Of a stretch of 64,000 bases of DNA, positions 63,985 to 64,000 are shown in pieces. Below the pieces are notes generated by a model, which was given only the letters and a program-made list of their open reading frames with translations, searched no databases and was not told where the DNA came from. The stretch spans positions 1 to 64,000 of the forward strand of contig JANQLS010000082.1 of assembly GCA_028280485.1 (NCBI GenBank), given 5' to 3'. The stretch's first letter is position 1, and every line of letters starts with the position of its first letter. The translations under genes and the position numbers were made by a program. Origin of the DNA: Planctomycetota bacterium. GTDB lineage: Bacteria > Planctomycetota > UBA8108 > JACQVS01.

Positions 63985-64000
63985 CTCGACTCGGGATAAT

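Noticed and set aside
1..64000. tRNA, rRNA, CRISPR arrays, prophage or IS transposase genes
   Set aside because: I looked for tRNA T-loop patterns, regularly spaced direct repeats, and integrase, transposase or phage structural motifs. None was convincing.

Overview
This 64 kb window reads as a chromosomal segment of a Gram-negative bacterium, most likely a planctomycete (Planctomycetota or a close PVC relative). The evidence is cumulative. A huge secreted protein carries lamin-tail, CotH and C-terminal dockerin modules. A Ser/Thr kinase is fused to an ATPase and a TPR array and is followed by a sigma-54 activator. Threonyl-tRNA synthetase carries an insert before an MNCPHH motif of a kind I associate with planctomycetes. 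There is an archaeal-type phosphoglycerate mutase, futalosine-pathway menaquinone synthesis (MqnA), and intergenic repeats of the GCCCGGAGCGTAAGCGACGG type. Heptosyltransferase, Kdo-kinase-like and LpxL-like genes point to a lipopolysaccharide-bearing outer membrane. The assignment is inference; no rRNA or tRNA gene was found to anchor it.

Layout. 0-2 kb: three unknown small genes between two inverted copies of a structured repeat. 2-6 kb: two glycosyltransferases and apgM. 6-11.5 kb: kinase-ATPase-TPR protein overlapping a GAF/AAA+ sigma-54 activator. 11.5-19 kb: DUF503 protein, thrS, an EF-G-like GTPase, a metallophosphatase and mnmA, with two related short inverted-repeat elements. 19.3-28.9 kb: a long minus-strand housekeeping block (phoH, 7TM-HD phosphohydrolase, ybeY; cdsA, uppS, purA; carA; serS). 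29-37 kb: plus-strand transglutaminase-like lipoprotein, queA, DnaJ protein, mdh, a degenerate FGGY-kinase homologue overlapping an LpxL-type acyltransferase, and an unknown membrane protein. 37-40 kb: a peroxide-stress unit, dps and katA divergent from oxyR. 40-46 kb: envelope/LPS genes around mqnA. 46-55 kb: the giant secreted protein and a membrane-anchored protein with many carboxypeptidase-regulatory-like repeats. 55.3-64 kb: iscS-like and A-type Fe-S genes, a CoA-type Nudix hydrolase, an ECF sigma/anti-sigma/PDZ operon, hisS and a GGDEF protein.

The most unusual signal is in the last 8 kb. A 13-bp near-palindrome, consensus GTACCCTGGGTAC, occurs at least 11 times between 55,317 and 63,369. 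Five copies lie in one 281-bp intergenic stretch, and two lie inside the anti-sigma gene in the same reading frame. Ten of the eleven have the same orientation of the central base. I saw no good full match between 2 and 55 kb. Other items worth attention are the ECF sigma/anti-sigma/tandem-PDZ operon, the double helix-turn-helix tail on the sigma-54 activator, a YbeY lacking its third metal-binding His, and several multi-hairpin intergenic elements, one of which appears to supply the ribosome binding site of its downstream gene. Start codons were revised where an internal ATG has better support.
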